Source of the DNA: Pisolithus tinctorius
Lineage: Eukaryota; Basidiomycota; Agaricomycetes; Boletales; Pisolithaceae
Assembly: GCA_024663395.1 (NCBI GenBank)
Contig: JANFAH010000039.1
Location: 109,501 to 173,500 of the forward strand
Direction of reading: 5' to 3'
Length of the DNA: 64,000 bases
Position numbers and translations under genes: made by a program. Shown one piece after another: positions 47,943 to 59,065 of this stretch. Under the pieces are notes generated by a model, which had not been told where the DNA came from, ran no database searches, and was given only the letters and a program-made list of their open reading frames with translations. The first letter of the stretch is position 1. Each line of letters starts with the position of its first letter.

Positions 47943-49421
47943 ATGTTCAACTTTCTCAACTTTCTCTTCGTCTCGTGTGTTCACGCGTCTCGTTCAAGGT
48001 AGTTGCTTCCATCTTTGTAATAATGTACTACAGACCCATCCTGATCACCAAAAATGCAGTAGTTCCCCAGTCAAGGCGACCAGTGGAACTGTCGAAAGAA
48101 CACCGGCACCGTTAGACATCCTTCCTGTCGAAGTACTGGCACAGATACTTCTTCATGCCGTCCTTGCCGATGCCCATCGATGCGACGTCCATCGTCACAG
48201 GAAGCAGGAATTAGCGAGCGTATCCCGTTGCTGGAGGGACATCATCTTCGACAATCCCACATTCTGGACGAGCATCAATTTGACACCGCAATGGACGCCG
48301 TCGCTTGTCGAAGCGCATGTACAGAGGAGCGGTTGTCTTTTTGTCGACGTCGAAATTGGACTCTGGAAAACACCTGAGGAGCTGGATACTTTGTCCATGC
48401 TTCTCAGCGTCGCCATGCGTTGCGTGGAGAGATGGCGCAGCCTCATTTTTTATGGAAATTCAATAGAGATGGAGTCCTATTTGAGACAAATGAAGGACGC
48501 TATATTCCCTTCTCTCGCATATCTCATCGTCGATGATCGGTTCAACCATCCATATTCATTTGGCTTTGGACCCAAGAGCATGCCTGCTCTGGACTATTTA
48601 AAGATCAACCGTGTTACCGCTGTCGGTGCTCTTCCGTTTCCACCAAACCTCCGAATTTTGGAAGTGAATAATTATCAGGCTCACGGCTTTCCACCTCTCC
48701 ATCTGACACTCCCATCAGAGAAGTTAACTACTCTCGTTCTTCGTGGCGACGGATGGACCGTCGACCCAGTGACCATTCGCTTTCCTCACCTCGCGTCGCT
48801 CACGCTCACCATTCCCGAGGCAAAACAGTTACTGAATGACATCGTCGCCCCTCAGCTTCGACATCTCTGTTACAACCATCATCCTGCTGCAGAAAATCCT
48901 GTATCTGTATTTGCTCAGCTTAAAAACAGGTTCATCACTGTCACCGACCTTGACATCTGGCTGGGTGCAACAATCCGCAACACAGAGCTCGCGATTGTCG
49001 GACATGCTATTGCAGATGCATTTCCTGGGGTGTGCCGTCTGGCGTTAGCCACCAACAACCTTCCAGTATTCTTTGGGCAGTATGGTTCAGAAGAGCAGTC
49101 TCCTGCGAGCAAGTGGAGCCGGTTTGAATGCTTAACACTTCTCTGGGGAAGCCTTGAAAGCGACACAGGTGAACTTGTGTCATGGCTGCAAAGGCGAGCT
49201 CCCAAGGGGCAAACCATGTTGCGTGTGCAGTTATCACAGGAGATCTCGGCACACACTTTCGCTACTTATGCGCACCACTCTCGGCCGTATCAGTTGCTAC
49301 GTGAATGTTGTGTGCTGGAGCAGGGGGTCAGTGTGACCGACTCTTTTGGGCCCAATATAGAGGTATGTTGCTCCTGACAACGACGTGCGTACAAAACTAA
49401 GTCTAGGTCCAACACTTTTGA
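47943..49421 (+). CDS. F-box protein with leucine-rich-like repeats, start uncertain
   Basis: The main exon has an F-box (LDILPVEVLAQILLHAVL ... SVSRCWRDIIFDNPTFWTSI, from about 48112) and then about 350 residues of leucine-spaced sequence, as in the large basidiomycete F-box families that bring substrates to SCF ubiquitin ligases. The main frame is open from before 47977 to 49362 but has no ATG before the F-box. An ATG at 47943 lies in another frame, and a possible intron (GTAGTT ... CTACAG, about 48000-48035) does not restore phase cleanly. The 3' end is proposed to splice at 49362 to 49407 and stop at 49421. Either a 5' exon is missing from this reading or the start codon has been lost. 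Confidence 0.65.
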
Positions 49422-50117
49422 AGCTCCCTCAATTTGTGCACCAATACAATCGCATTGCCTCGGCGCTACTTTCTTCTAGCGAGAGCTGTGGGAAGTGCTG
49501 GATATGGCCAGGCCTTTCGTAAATGTCCGATGTACCATGTCTTCCCACCGTACGGATTTTGTTGGAATTGAATGATGGTTGCACTGGTCGTCCTAGTCCC
49601 CAAACTCGAGCTCATTTACGACTTATTGTCTCTGCCCGTGGAGCCGATGTGGTACCATGAGACTGACTACATGGTAGATCACCAGCCACAGAAATCATCT
49701 ACATGACTGAACCTTCTTTACCTCGCAACGTTACTCCCTTTAAAAGTCACGATCCGATCGCTAGTTATCGTACATCGACAAGTAGGACAAGTACATTATT
49801 TGAAAGAGAGCAAGGGAAAGGGAAAAAATAAAATAAAGAAAGTAGGATAGGTCGCATTGGACGCTCGATATGTACTAGTGCTACGTACGTACATTCATTC
49901 CCATGTGTGTAAGTAAGCTTTCGCATTGAAAGTTGAAGGTATGTTGAAGGATGTGAAGAGTACATTAAAGTCGTCGACCCGGTATCGTGGTCATCAGGGC
50001 GTACCAGTCATGATCAACAAAACAGCTGTCGCGGGCGAGGAAACCTGCCCTCTACACGAACGTGTGTGAAGGGCGCAAGAAGGAACACAAGGATGAAGAA
50101 AAGGTGCAAGAACGGAG
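49422..50117. other. intergenic, no gene recognised
   Basis: About 700 bp between convergent genes, so it should hold both 3' ends. An A-rich, AATAAA-like stretch occurs near 49826-49840. Nothing else supportable. Confidence 0.5.
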
Positions 50118-51890
50118 TTAGGCTCCCCTAAGATTTTGCATGTACTGTGCGCGTGCCCTCCCCATCGACTCTCTCAGCTCGGGACTTTGCCACGAACTTT
50201 CGTCTTCTTTAAAACTCGCCGCAATCGGTGTGTGGTTCGAACCTCGTTCTGCTTCAGCAGATAATCCGCGAGTATGGGCGTGGCGAGGGGCAGTGGGCGT
50301 CGCAGGTTGCCAATATGATGAGTGGTGTGAGGATGCAAGAGGAAGGCGCGCCTCGTTCGCATCGTGTCTTCTTTTCTTAGGCGATGCGGTGCTCCTCAAA
50401 CTCCTGATCGAACCTCTCCTCGATATCGATGGCACAAAAGATTCGGGTTCTTCTTCCCAATTACCCTCGCCATCGTCCATTTCGTCCTCTTTCGCTTCGC
50501 TCATGACAACGATTTCGCGGTTCAAAGCCTTTTGACCTTCTTCGATCAGCTGGGAAAGTCGACCGCCGATCCAGTCCATTTCGTCCAATTCGGTGTCTGA
50601 TTCAACTCTCGCCTCCTCGGGTTTTTGAGATGGTGCAAAGTCAAATCCGGAGTGCGGGTGAGGAGGGGAGGAGAGTGTATGGTGCGGAGACGCGCCCCGA
50701 GCTGGGGGAGGTGTGCCAGTAGCACGTACACCGACACGTACTCTGCGTTGTCGGACTACTGGAGCGCGACGCGCGGGTGTAGGGACGTGGTGTCGAGCTT
50801 TCGCAACGCGCTTGGTTTGTGGTGTGGGAGGCGTAATTTCTATCTGTTTGGGCTAATCGTGGGTAAGCTCGAAGCAACCACTTAGAGAGTGATGAGAGAA
50901 CTCACTTGTGCAGGGGCGGCTGTCCAATTGCCAGGATGGTAAGGTGGTGGAGGTTGATCATCGGTAACATCGGTAATGGTTCTATTGGTATCTTTACCCC
51001 GGTCCCGCCAGCTATCAAATATGCTTTTTAGATGTCTCAGCAGGAAGACACACGAATAAATCGATCAACGCACAGTCTGTACACAGTCAATCCGACAGCT
51101 GTACCGATGAGTGCAGCGCTCAGCGCTGTAGACACGATCGAGCCTGCGAGCGTGCGGCGCCGTTTGGCGGGTGGAAGATCTACATTGATGATGATGAGTA
51201 TGTTGAAGTGCATCAACGAAGGAGGGAAGGAATGTGTGCTATTGGTAGTGCGAGTGGGCAAGAGTTGAACAAATGCTTGTTGAGAAAAGCGTGGTTGGGT
51301 TTAAATGTCGCGTAGGTAAGCGTAGGCGAACACCTGTCCAACACGTGCTGTGTGAAGGGACAAGAAGGCGTGCCGTTACATACATGCATATCAAGTATGC
51401 GCACGACATGCCCGCCACGCATACGCACATGATCTTGGGACCGAGGATGCCCGACCCTTCACACTCTGTCCCGATAGGAAAAAGAGGTGGGTACACACAT
51501 ACCTGCGATCATCTCCTCGGTTTCTCTCTCTGGTTCTCTCTTAGACATATGATTACGATATTTCGCGGGGGTATCAAGATACCCGCTGGTGGATGTGTTG
51601 TTCGTGGTGGCTTGAGATGGTTCGGGACTGGAGGGCACCCAGCCTCGTTTGCGCGCCAAGGGAACGGGTGGTGAAAGTGAGTACGAGTGTGTGGCTGCCA
51701 AGGTGCGATGACGATGTGGCGGAATGGGTATTCGACGAGCCGATATAAGAGCTGAGGGGGCAGTACTGTGACCGAACTGTCTGTCATCGACCGGTCTCTG
51801 GTGAAACCCGGATTCAGGATTGGATTGAGCAGCCAAAAATGGGTTGTTCAGCCCTGGCACAGATAAACGGAAAGTGAATGGAAACGGCAT
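50118..51890 (-). CDS. conserved-looking single-pass membrane protein, function unknown
   Basis: Four exons, high to low: 51890-51503, 51179-51074, 51011-50906, 50852-50118; 1335 nt, 444 aa. The N-terminal part is Pro/Ser-rich with the block ARKRGWVPSSPEPSQ...STSGYLDTPAKYR. A basic stretch (PPAKRRR) then precedes one hydrophobic segment (IVSTALSAALIGTAVGLTVYRL). The C-terminal half is disordered, with one helix-like segment (DEMDWIGGRLSQLIEEGQKAL) and the tail ESMGRARAQYMQNLRG. The basic flank before the membrane span suggests an N-in orientation. The first intron is long (323 bp). I do not recognise a named family; the ordered blocks and clean splice phases argue that it is a real gene. Confidence 0.65.
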
Positions 51891-52279
51891 CCCGAGTCGT
51901 CGTCGTCGATTTTGTTCGTGTCAGTGGTCGTTCATAAGATGGTCTTGTAGTAAAACAAGCAAGCTTGTGCCCTGGCTCGGTCGTCGATCAACCCAACCCA
52001 ACTCGCGTGTAGCAGACCCCGTGGGAATCTTATGCCATACACGTGTCTCCGGCAAGTTTGCACGCCGGGATCCTCTTATCTCTGGGCAAGATTGAGACGT
52101 CATCCGGGGACATGCGCTATTCACATGAACATTTCAGCTGGAAAATATCCCGGAGTGAACCAACCTCCATGGGAGATCCGCAACTTCATCCTCGTCATTG
52201 TACTTTTTCACACTATGGTCAGATTCATCTTCTAAGATCACCGCAGAGGGTGGTTCACATAGTTAATCGAAGGCAGTGG
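51891..52279. other. upstream region of the membrane-protein gene
   Basis: About 390 bp with no recognisable coding. It should hold the promoter of the minus-strand gene ending at 50118. Confidence 0.4.
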
Positions 52280-53420
52280 AACCTCAACAGGCTCCAACCG
52301 CAAATCACAACACTCCCTCAGCGAACCACAGTGGATCCATCTCCTTGCGGCCAAAGGAATCACCTTTAACGAGAACCCCTGCGTCTGTGAATGTCACCTG
52401 AATATGTTTCCCACTGTGTAGGCGCCTTCGAAGCCACATGATAGCATGATCTACGTCGGCGGAGTATTTCAGGTAGAAGCCATTCCAACGTCAAGCCTTT
52501 GAGTTGATCCCACAGGTCTGCAGCGACGTCTTGCTGGCCATCTAAACCAAAGAGGATTGGGATATCCCACGCTTGCGGTGTTACGTTGCGTACAGTTGGA
52601 AAGGCCGCTGCGATACTTAGAATGATTGATTTCTGACTCCAATGTGCAACCTGTGAAGACGAGGTCTGTTACATCGGGGAACCTGCTCTCGAGCGAACTG
52701 AACACCATGATCGCCGGTGCATTCGAAATGGAGGGGTTACAGGCAAAATGAGTGAGTTTCGCAGACGATGAAGTATTTGAGTTGAATCGCCAATTTGGAG
52801 CTGAAACAATGTGAGACATAAAGAGCTAAGCTTAACATTCAATTGACGATCATGTACGATGAGAACGAGTGTTGTCAATTCGCCCGATCGCAAGACACGT
52901 CCAAAATTAAAGTGGAGATCTTGGGTGTAATTGAAACCGACCGGGTAGATTTGAGCCATTTGGTTGTCAAATGTTCGAGGACGTGAGCTTTCTCCGGCAG
53001 AAAGAACGCAGGTCCGGAGCTCACCGCAGTCCTTCAACCCGCGAAAACAGGATAGTAACACTACGCCACCGTTCTGAAGACGAAAAGGCAGCAGCAAGAA
53101 ATGTCCATAACTTGTCCTCCCGCGTATCCAAAGACAGAAGCAGACATAGATATCTATGAGACACGCACCGACTTCTTTTCACGTGTACTTTTACCTACGA
53201 AGGTGAATGTTTTTGGCACAGCTGGATAGAAGTCCAAAAATGAGGATGAGACAAGAGTGTCCCACCAGCGCTGCGACACATTTGCGGGCACCCTTTTCGC
53301 CTGTTGGGCGCATCATCGCAGGAGCACCTGTCGCGCATGTCGTCATAGATGGCAAGTTCCAGTACTTCCGTGAGCAGCTCAATGGAAAGACGATCTATGG
53401 GTAGGGAAAACAGCTCCATG
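52280..53420 (-). pseudogene. degenerate F-box gene copy
   Basis: Reading the minus strand from about 53420, an F-box start is visible (LPIDRLSIELLTEVLELAIY). The second half of the box is split between frames: VSQRWWDTLV in one frame is followed by SHPHFWTSIQL in the next (about 53240-53290), which indicates a single-base shift. Further on, leucine-rich-like blocks appear (GELTTLVLIVHD near 52870, then MWLRRRLHSGKHIQVTF near 52420) in different frames with stops between. The order matches the two intact F-box genes of this window. Splice signals cannot repair it, so it is called a pseudogene; the borders are approximate. Confidence 0.6.
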
Positions 53421-54500
53421 GTCGATTCCCAGCAGCTATATCTGACTGGAATGGTTCCTGCTGGAGGTTGCTTTGTTGAAAGACATTCGTTACTGGATGG
53501 TGGGTGGGTGGCTGTAGTTCCAGCCTCGCCATCCGCCTGTCAAGGTTAAGACACTGGCCATTAGGCAGCCTTGAAGAAATCCGGTCTGCACACATAACCA
53601 ACTGATTGCGAAACCTGGGCTGGACTGACATTGGCTTTTGGTGAGTCACTTGGCGTATGTAACCGGTGCCAACTTGAGTGATACCAAAGCGAGACTTAGT
53701 TGGACATACTTCGATCCACGGCTTTTTAGCTGCTGAATGGACTTCAGAATGATATGTCAGCTGGAACGGGCCCGAAGCGATGCAAAGGCGGGAGGGCAAG
53801 ACGTGACTGGATGGGGTCTGATTGTATCATGTAGCGGACAGAAGAGACTTCACTGCAAGTACTCAGAACCTAACAGTTGCTGACCTTGGCTTTGGTGATA
53901 ACTGTTCGACAGTTCCAGTCTCCCATAGATAAATGTTGACGACCTGAGCGTTTCAGAGACTCCCAGCCCCTTGCAACCCGCGAGACCGACAGAAGGGCAG
54001 ACAGTGGCTGAGACTCACTTTTGAAATGCTCAGGATTGTTGTTGCTTCTTGTACCCGAAGGAGATCGACTGTAAATATACAAGCAATTGAGCTCAAGCAT
54101 ATGGCACCAGGCAAGGTGCTCAATTCTCTCTCACAGAACAGGTACTTCCAACTAGTGCTGTGTAGATCAACGGCGAAGCCTTTGTCGGGCCTGCATAAAC
54201 ATGTGTCAAGGGGCATTCCAAATGTTGTTGAATCTGCTTGATTATGCGTCATCAGAAGGAAGACCTCGACCACGGCCCTGCCTGATTCCGGGAGAAAGCC
54301 CATACCCGATACCGAACATGGTCCACTCCTCGAATCCCCCTATGCTACGTACAGCCTCGACCAGTCGTTGATACTCTCAACAGTTCACCCACCTCGGAAA
54401 CCCTCATATCCCCTTCTTCACATTCCACGAAACGTCTGTTTGGTGGCGGAAGTCGGAGTGACACATTCGACGTCCCTGGTGTTGAACTCCTACCCACCGT
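53421..54500. other. gene-poor spacer between F-box pseudogene and VPS9-like fragment
   Basis: About 1.1 kb without a recognisable gene. Minus-strand sequence at about 53430-53600 could be the decayed 5' part of the F-box pseudogene (hydrophilic, helix-like), but no motif supports this. Confidence 0.4.
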
Positions 54501-54506
54501 GCGTGC

Positions 54507-55369
54507 CTACAGTCGAGACGTTAGCTGGATGCGTTGGGAAAAGCATAAGACTGGACAAACGACCTTTGGCCCTTCATGATGAGATAGTCTGGACAGTCCC
54601 GGCATGTTGCTCAGTCGATCGGTAAGGCTCTTTCTCGCAGCAGTACTGGCAGCAGCAGCAGAGCGACGCTTCTTCTGACTGCTGCTCGACATACTTTCGA
54701 AGCTCTTGATGCTCCTCGTATCATGAGCCTCCTCTTCCTCTGCTTCCTCCTCTTCGTCTTCGTCTTCGTCTTCATCCTCTCCACTTTCGTCATTATCTTC
54801 ACTGGCGTCCCCACCGTCCTCACCGTCCTTATCTCTCCCAGAAGATGACTTCACAGACGCATGTCTCGAGGACACCTCCACAAGCTCCCTCTGTCCCATC
54901 CCATCCACGTTACTCAATGCTCTAGACCTCGTGCCTTGCCCGCCCGGCAATGACGCAGCCAAACTAGCAAGCGAGAATCTGCTGTCACGGCGCGAAAGAT
55001 TTCGCCGCTTCCCCAAGCCCCAGCTCCAGTGGCGAGGGACGATAACGAAGATGTCATTATCGTCGATGATTCCGTGGGCTCTGTATTCGTGGTGCCTTTG
55101 GCAGGTTCCATACCACCTTCTCCAGTTCCACTCCCACTTCCACCTCCGGTTCCTGAGCTGGTTTTGGTCACCGTCTCTGCACTGACTACGCTCTGGCCGG
55201 GAATCAACGCGCGCAAGACACCGAAAGACGTGTCAAACATGCCTTTGATGACCTTGTTTGCTGATCCCGCAATAACATCAACGCCCTGCTCCACGCGTCC
55301 CCAAAGACCTGACGGTGTCCCAATGAGGAATGAAGGTGCCTCTAGGGTCGTAGGTGTGGTTGCTGTCAC
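54507..55369 (-). pseudogene. fragment resembling the C-terminal tail of a VPS9-domain protein
   Basis: Two minus-strand open segments overlap around 54914-55016. The upstream one begins near 55369 with TTPTTLEAPSFLIGTPSGLW, then RVEQGVDVIAGSANKVIKG and FDTSFGVLRALIPGQ. The downstream one carries RRDSRFSLASLAASLPGG, a long acidic run (about 54720-54790) and SLTDRLSNMPGLSRLS. From memory of fungal Vps9-like Rab5 exchange factors, this is the part after the VPS9 domain. No VPS9 or CUE domain is seen upstream (55370-55900), and the two segments are in different frames. So it looks like a detached, decayed gene end. The family call is inference. Confidence 0.4.
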
Positions 55370-56153
55370 AGCTCACATAATGGGTATCAGAGTCAGGTCT
55401 GCCATACTGGAAACTGAGACAGAGACAGTCAACAAAGCAATTCCCGGGGTCGCCAAATATACAAACCCAATAATGAGAGTGTGTGTAAAGATGCTGGCTT
55501 ACTTAGGGATCGGATAATTAATGTGTATACTTCGTCGGATGCCGAAGAGCAGTCTTCGGTGCTGGTGCCTTTTGGTGACGATGGTTCAGCACAACAACTT
55601 GAACTGGCCGGTGTCATCACTACATCTAATCAGTCTCCCTAGGACCCATACACACTAATCATGGTCTTCACCTCCTGCCTGTCGGGGTCACGAGAGATGC
55701 CTTGGCTTTTGGACAGGCCACTCTTTCTGAGAAAACCAATATTAGCATGGCTAACTCGCGTGGCTTAGGGATACATATGTACCTTGCACCCCTGGAGAAC
55801 AACTCAAGATCTCCTTCTGCGTAAGACACGTTTACACGACTGGCAGTCCGTTGTCTCATCCTTGCAAATTGTAGGGTGGGACGATGTGTGTCAATTTACG
55901 ACTCTGCAAGCATAGGACGCAGTACCGATTCACTGGAACTGCTCACATAGTATCGCAATCATGATCAACACAAGAATCTAGGAATGATCATAACAGGGGC
56001 ATTTTACATAAGCGAACTAGTTTCAGCGGACCTTCCTGAGCTTCAGCTTCAACCGTGGTTCTTGGTGTGCAAAAACTAGCAAAGTAAGATATTTCTTCTC
56101 GTTCATCTATCGCCAGTCCCTCCAAATATCGATATACTTCAAACAGTTATACT
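55370..56153. other. intergenic, no gene recognised
   Basis: About 780 bp upstream of both the VPS9-like fragment and the plus-strand F-box gene. A Ser/Thr-rich minus-strand open stretch (about 55530-55620) has splice-like signals around it but no recognisable motif. Confidence 0.4.
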
Positions 56154-57737
56154 ATGCAGAAGGAGCTCCATCAGCTGCGAGCCGAACTGGACAGACTACG
56201 AAAGAGAGAATATGAACTCGTACAAGAATTGTTTGACGTCCGTGCTGCAGCCGAAATACAGAGCCAAAAAATCGACATGATAGTCAAAATGCAGCCAGTA
56301 GCGGTTATTGATTGTCTACCTCTAGAACTGCTCTCTCGGATTCTCCGCTTCGCTCTTTCCATGACTAGTCAGTGGGAGTGTCGCCTGCATCCCCGCCAGA
56401 AGCAACAACTCGCAGGGGTATCTCGCCGGTGGAGGGACGTCATTCTGAACACTCCATCCCTATGGTCTACTATCTGCACGTGTCCTACTTGGGCCCTGCC
56501 AGCCGTGGAGATGCATGTGGCAAGGAGTCGCGACCATCCGCTTGACATTATAGTTTTCGAGTGGCGGTACGCCGCCGCTGGATTTGATGCATTTCTTCAT
56601 CCCATTCTTCCTCATACACACCGTTGGCACAGCCTTACCATCCACACTGGTGCGGCAGTCGCTCGCTCCCTTCTGCATGGTCTCAGCGAGCTATCTTTCC
56701 CCTGTCTCAAACGTGTAGATGTCCGAAGCTCACAGAATTGTGATGTTGAATTTCCCACGGCGGATAACACTCCTGTCCTCGATCAATTGATTCTCCAAAA
56801 TTGTCGCCTTCCAAAGGGTTTGCTCCCTTCTCTGGAGAAGTTGACGACCCTTACGCTCTGCGGAGAGATGGGTCACTGGCGACTCGAACCACAGTCTGTT
56901 CGTTTACCATTGCTGAGATCGCTCACAATGGCCGTCGACAATCCGAGCATGCTACTGAAGGCGATCATAGCCCCGGAACTTACTTCCTTCGATTTCAATT
57001 CTGATGAATCGACCGCAGTTTTCGGCGGGATTCCTTCCGCATTCAACAAGGTTCATTACGTTCGTCTCCACTCTTCGACTAGGGACCCCGTTGCAGCAGT
57101 GTGCCAGGCGTTCCCTAATGTACGCCACTTTGAAATGGGAGAATATGCATGCGGATTTTTCCATGGTTTAAGGGAAAAGACTGATCTCTGGGTTGACCTT
57201 GAATGTATAACTCTTCGCTCTCTACGTATAAACGTCTTGGAAGGGGCAGTCAACGAACTTCGAGAATGGTTTCGGCAACGGAAACCGACGGTAAAACCAT
57301 TACATGTGCGGTTCACACGTATCAAGAATCCTGCGTACTGGAAGAGGACAGGGCGTCTTCTTTCAATGCTTTATGATGCATTACACGAATATTGTACCTT
57401 CGAGGTCGACCGATTCCCAATCATGGAGCAAACGAAGGTGACTTCTTTGACTCCTACACTTCATATGGTATGCAAATTCACCCTTGGTGAATCCTTGCTT
57501 TGGCGTTCCTTCCTCACAATATTTATGATACAGGATCTTCCAGGCGTTCCATCTTGCGTTGTCAATGCGCGTCTGGAGCAGGACGTTCCTTGGCGGGAAT
57601 CGACAGATGACTTTCAGGACGTATCGGAAGATGAATCTATTGACATCGCAAAGGATGATGCTGTGGAGGGCAAGTGGGGTGATTGGTGGGCAGATTTGGA
57701 CGTCGATTATGACGATCAAGATGATGATGATCAATGA
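56154..57737 (+). CDS. F-box protein with N-terminal coiled coil and acidic tail
   Basis: The ATG at 56154 opens a heptad-rich coiled coil (LHQLRAELDRLRKREYELVQ), followed by an F-box (VIDCLPLELLSRILRFAL ... LAGVSRRWRDVILNTPSLW). About 300 residues with regularly spaced leucines follow, then an acidic end (DWWADLDVDYDDQDDDDQ). Unspliced length is 527 aa. A 66-bp segment (57468-57533, GTATGC ... TACAG) has good splice signals and is a multiple of three without a stop, so the product may be 505 aa if spliced. SCF substrate adaptor by family; the substrate is unknown. It is one of two F-box genes and one pseudogene within 10 kb. Confidence 0.8.
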   Translation: MQKELHQLRAELDRLRKREYELVQELFDVRAAAEIQSQKIDMIVKMQPVAVIDCLPLELLSRILRFALSMTSQWECRLHPRQKQQLAGVSRRWRDVILNTPSLWSTICTCPTWALPAVEMHVARSRDHPLDIIVFEWRYAAAGFDAFLHPILPHTHRWHSLTIHTGAAVARSLLHGLSELSFPCLKRVDVRSSQNCDVEFPTADNTPVLDQLILQNCRLPKGLLPSLEKLTTLTLCGEMGHWRLEPQSVRLPLLRSLTMAVDNPSMLLKAIIAPELTSFDFNSDESTAVFGGIPSAFNKVHYVRLHSSTRDPVAAVCQAFPNVRHFEMGEYACGFFHGLREKTDLWVDLECITLRSLRINVLEGAVNELREWFRQRKPTVKPLHVRFTRIKNPAYWKRTGRLLSMLYDALHEYCTFEVDRFPIMEQTKVTSLTPTLHMVCKFTLGESLLWRSFLTIFMIQDLPGVPSCVVNARLEQDVPWRESTDDFQDVSEDESIDIAKDDAVEGKWGDWWADLDVDYDDQDDDDQ

Positions 57738-58939
57738 TGTGACTCTCACGCTGAGGAATATCGATTTTGTTCTGGCTTAGCCGACGATATCGATATTCCA
57801 CATAGAAGTTTTCGCACACACCGTGATCGTGCTTCGCGATCGTCGATACTCATCAGTAAACCAGTAGTTAGTCTAGACCTGTCACTGACCAGTCTTGACT
57901 GCAATTCGCGAGTGTGAACAAAAAATGGTTTTGAAACCTTATGACAAGTCAGAAAACAGTCTATGACCAAGATTTGTCATCCATGACACAATGACAGGAT
58001 GAGATCCACTGATCTTGTTATCTTCTGTATTTTATTTGATAATAAGATTATCACTTGTGCCCTCCATCTACTCATTTTTCAGAATAAACTGGTTGATGCT
58101 GACAAATTGATTGAGAATTGGAGGCAGGCAGAAAGATACAAAATGGATGCTACATCTCATAAGTATAATTGTAAGAAAATGGTTCATATCCTTCAACACC
58201 CATGGACCAGCTTGCAGAAGAGCTGGGTCCAGCCTGTGACATGCTCCCTGATGCACTCTCCTCATGCAATGTAGTTCAATGAATGATGGGTATGGCTGTT
58301 GTGGGGGGGAAGACATTGGTATGTGATGTACTTGTGAGGTGGCTTTCATAAGCTGTGATTTTGTGTGTGGGGGGATATAAACCATACCAAAGCCCTCCGG
58401 GCGCCCCTGGACGCACCTGGGTGAACACGTGACATGTTGGCGAACGTATTCTTAACATTACTGTAGACGAACACATTAAGAATGAACCTGCCGTGAAGAG
58501 TGTTGGTAGAATTTCTAGAATAGTGTTTTGAAAATGGAAATGGCTTTGTCTATAAAGGTACTAAAGGCAAATGCGCTTTCTATGATAATAACGAAGTCCG
58601 GTGGAAGAATGTCAGTAGAGGATGATTTGGAAGGGAAGGGTGGGTGATTTGGAAGGAGGAAGGAAATGTCTTTCGAAAAGCTGATGTTTAAGAATGTCAC
58701 TGGAGGCATTATTTTGGTCCATAGGATGATGTTTTTGGATTCTTAGTTGGGGTGGAACATGACAAAGCTGTGGATGGGCATGAGTTGTAGATGTACAACA
58801 GGAAGAGAACAGCTTATGAGCTTTTGTTGATGATGTGGAGGATGGGTGGGATGCATAGTGAGGTGGATCTGCAGACTTGTCCTCCAAGCATCCAAACTGT
58901 GTCAACGATTCCCAAGCGATAGAATGTGGCCATGGGCAG
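57738..58939. other. gene-free flank, purine-biased on the plus strand
   Basis: About 1.2 kb with only short open frames lacking motifs. From about 58270 the plus strand is rich in G and A, the opposite of the bias beyond 60360. It leads into diverged copies of the minisatellite unit. Confidence 0.5.
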
Positions 58940-59065
58940 ACCCTTCAGTCACATGTAATCCAGAAAGTGGGTCATCCGACATGCACATTTGGTCCTGAAA
59001 GTGGGACTAACCGACATTGGCCTATAGACCCTGATGGTGGATAGGCCGACATGTTGGAGGGAGGT

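Noticed and set aside
55029..55517. Plus-strand open frame of 162 codons opposite the VPS9-like fragment
   Set aside because: It mirrors the minus-strand segment that has recognisable blocks; no motifs of its own.
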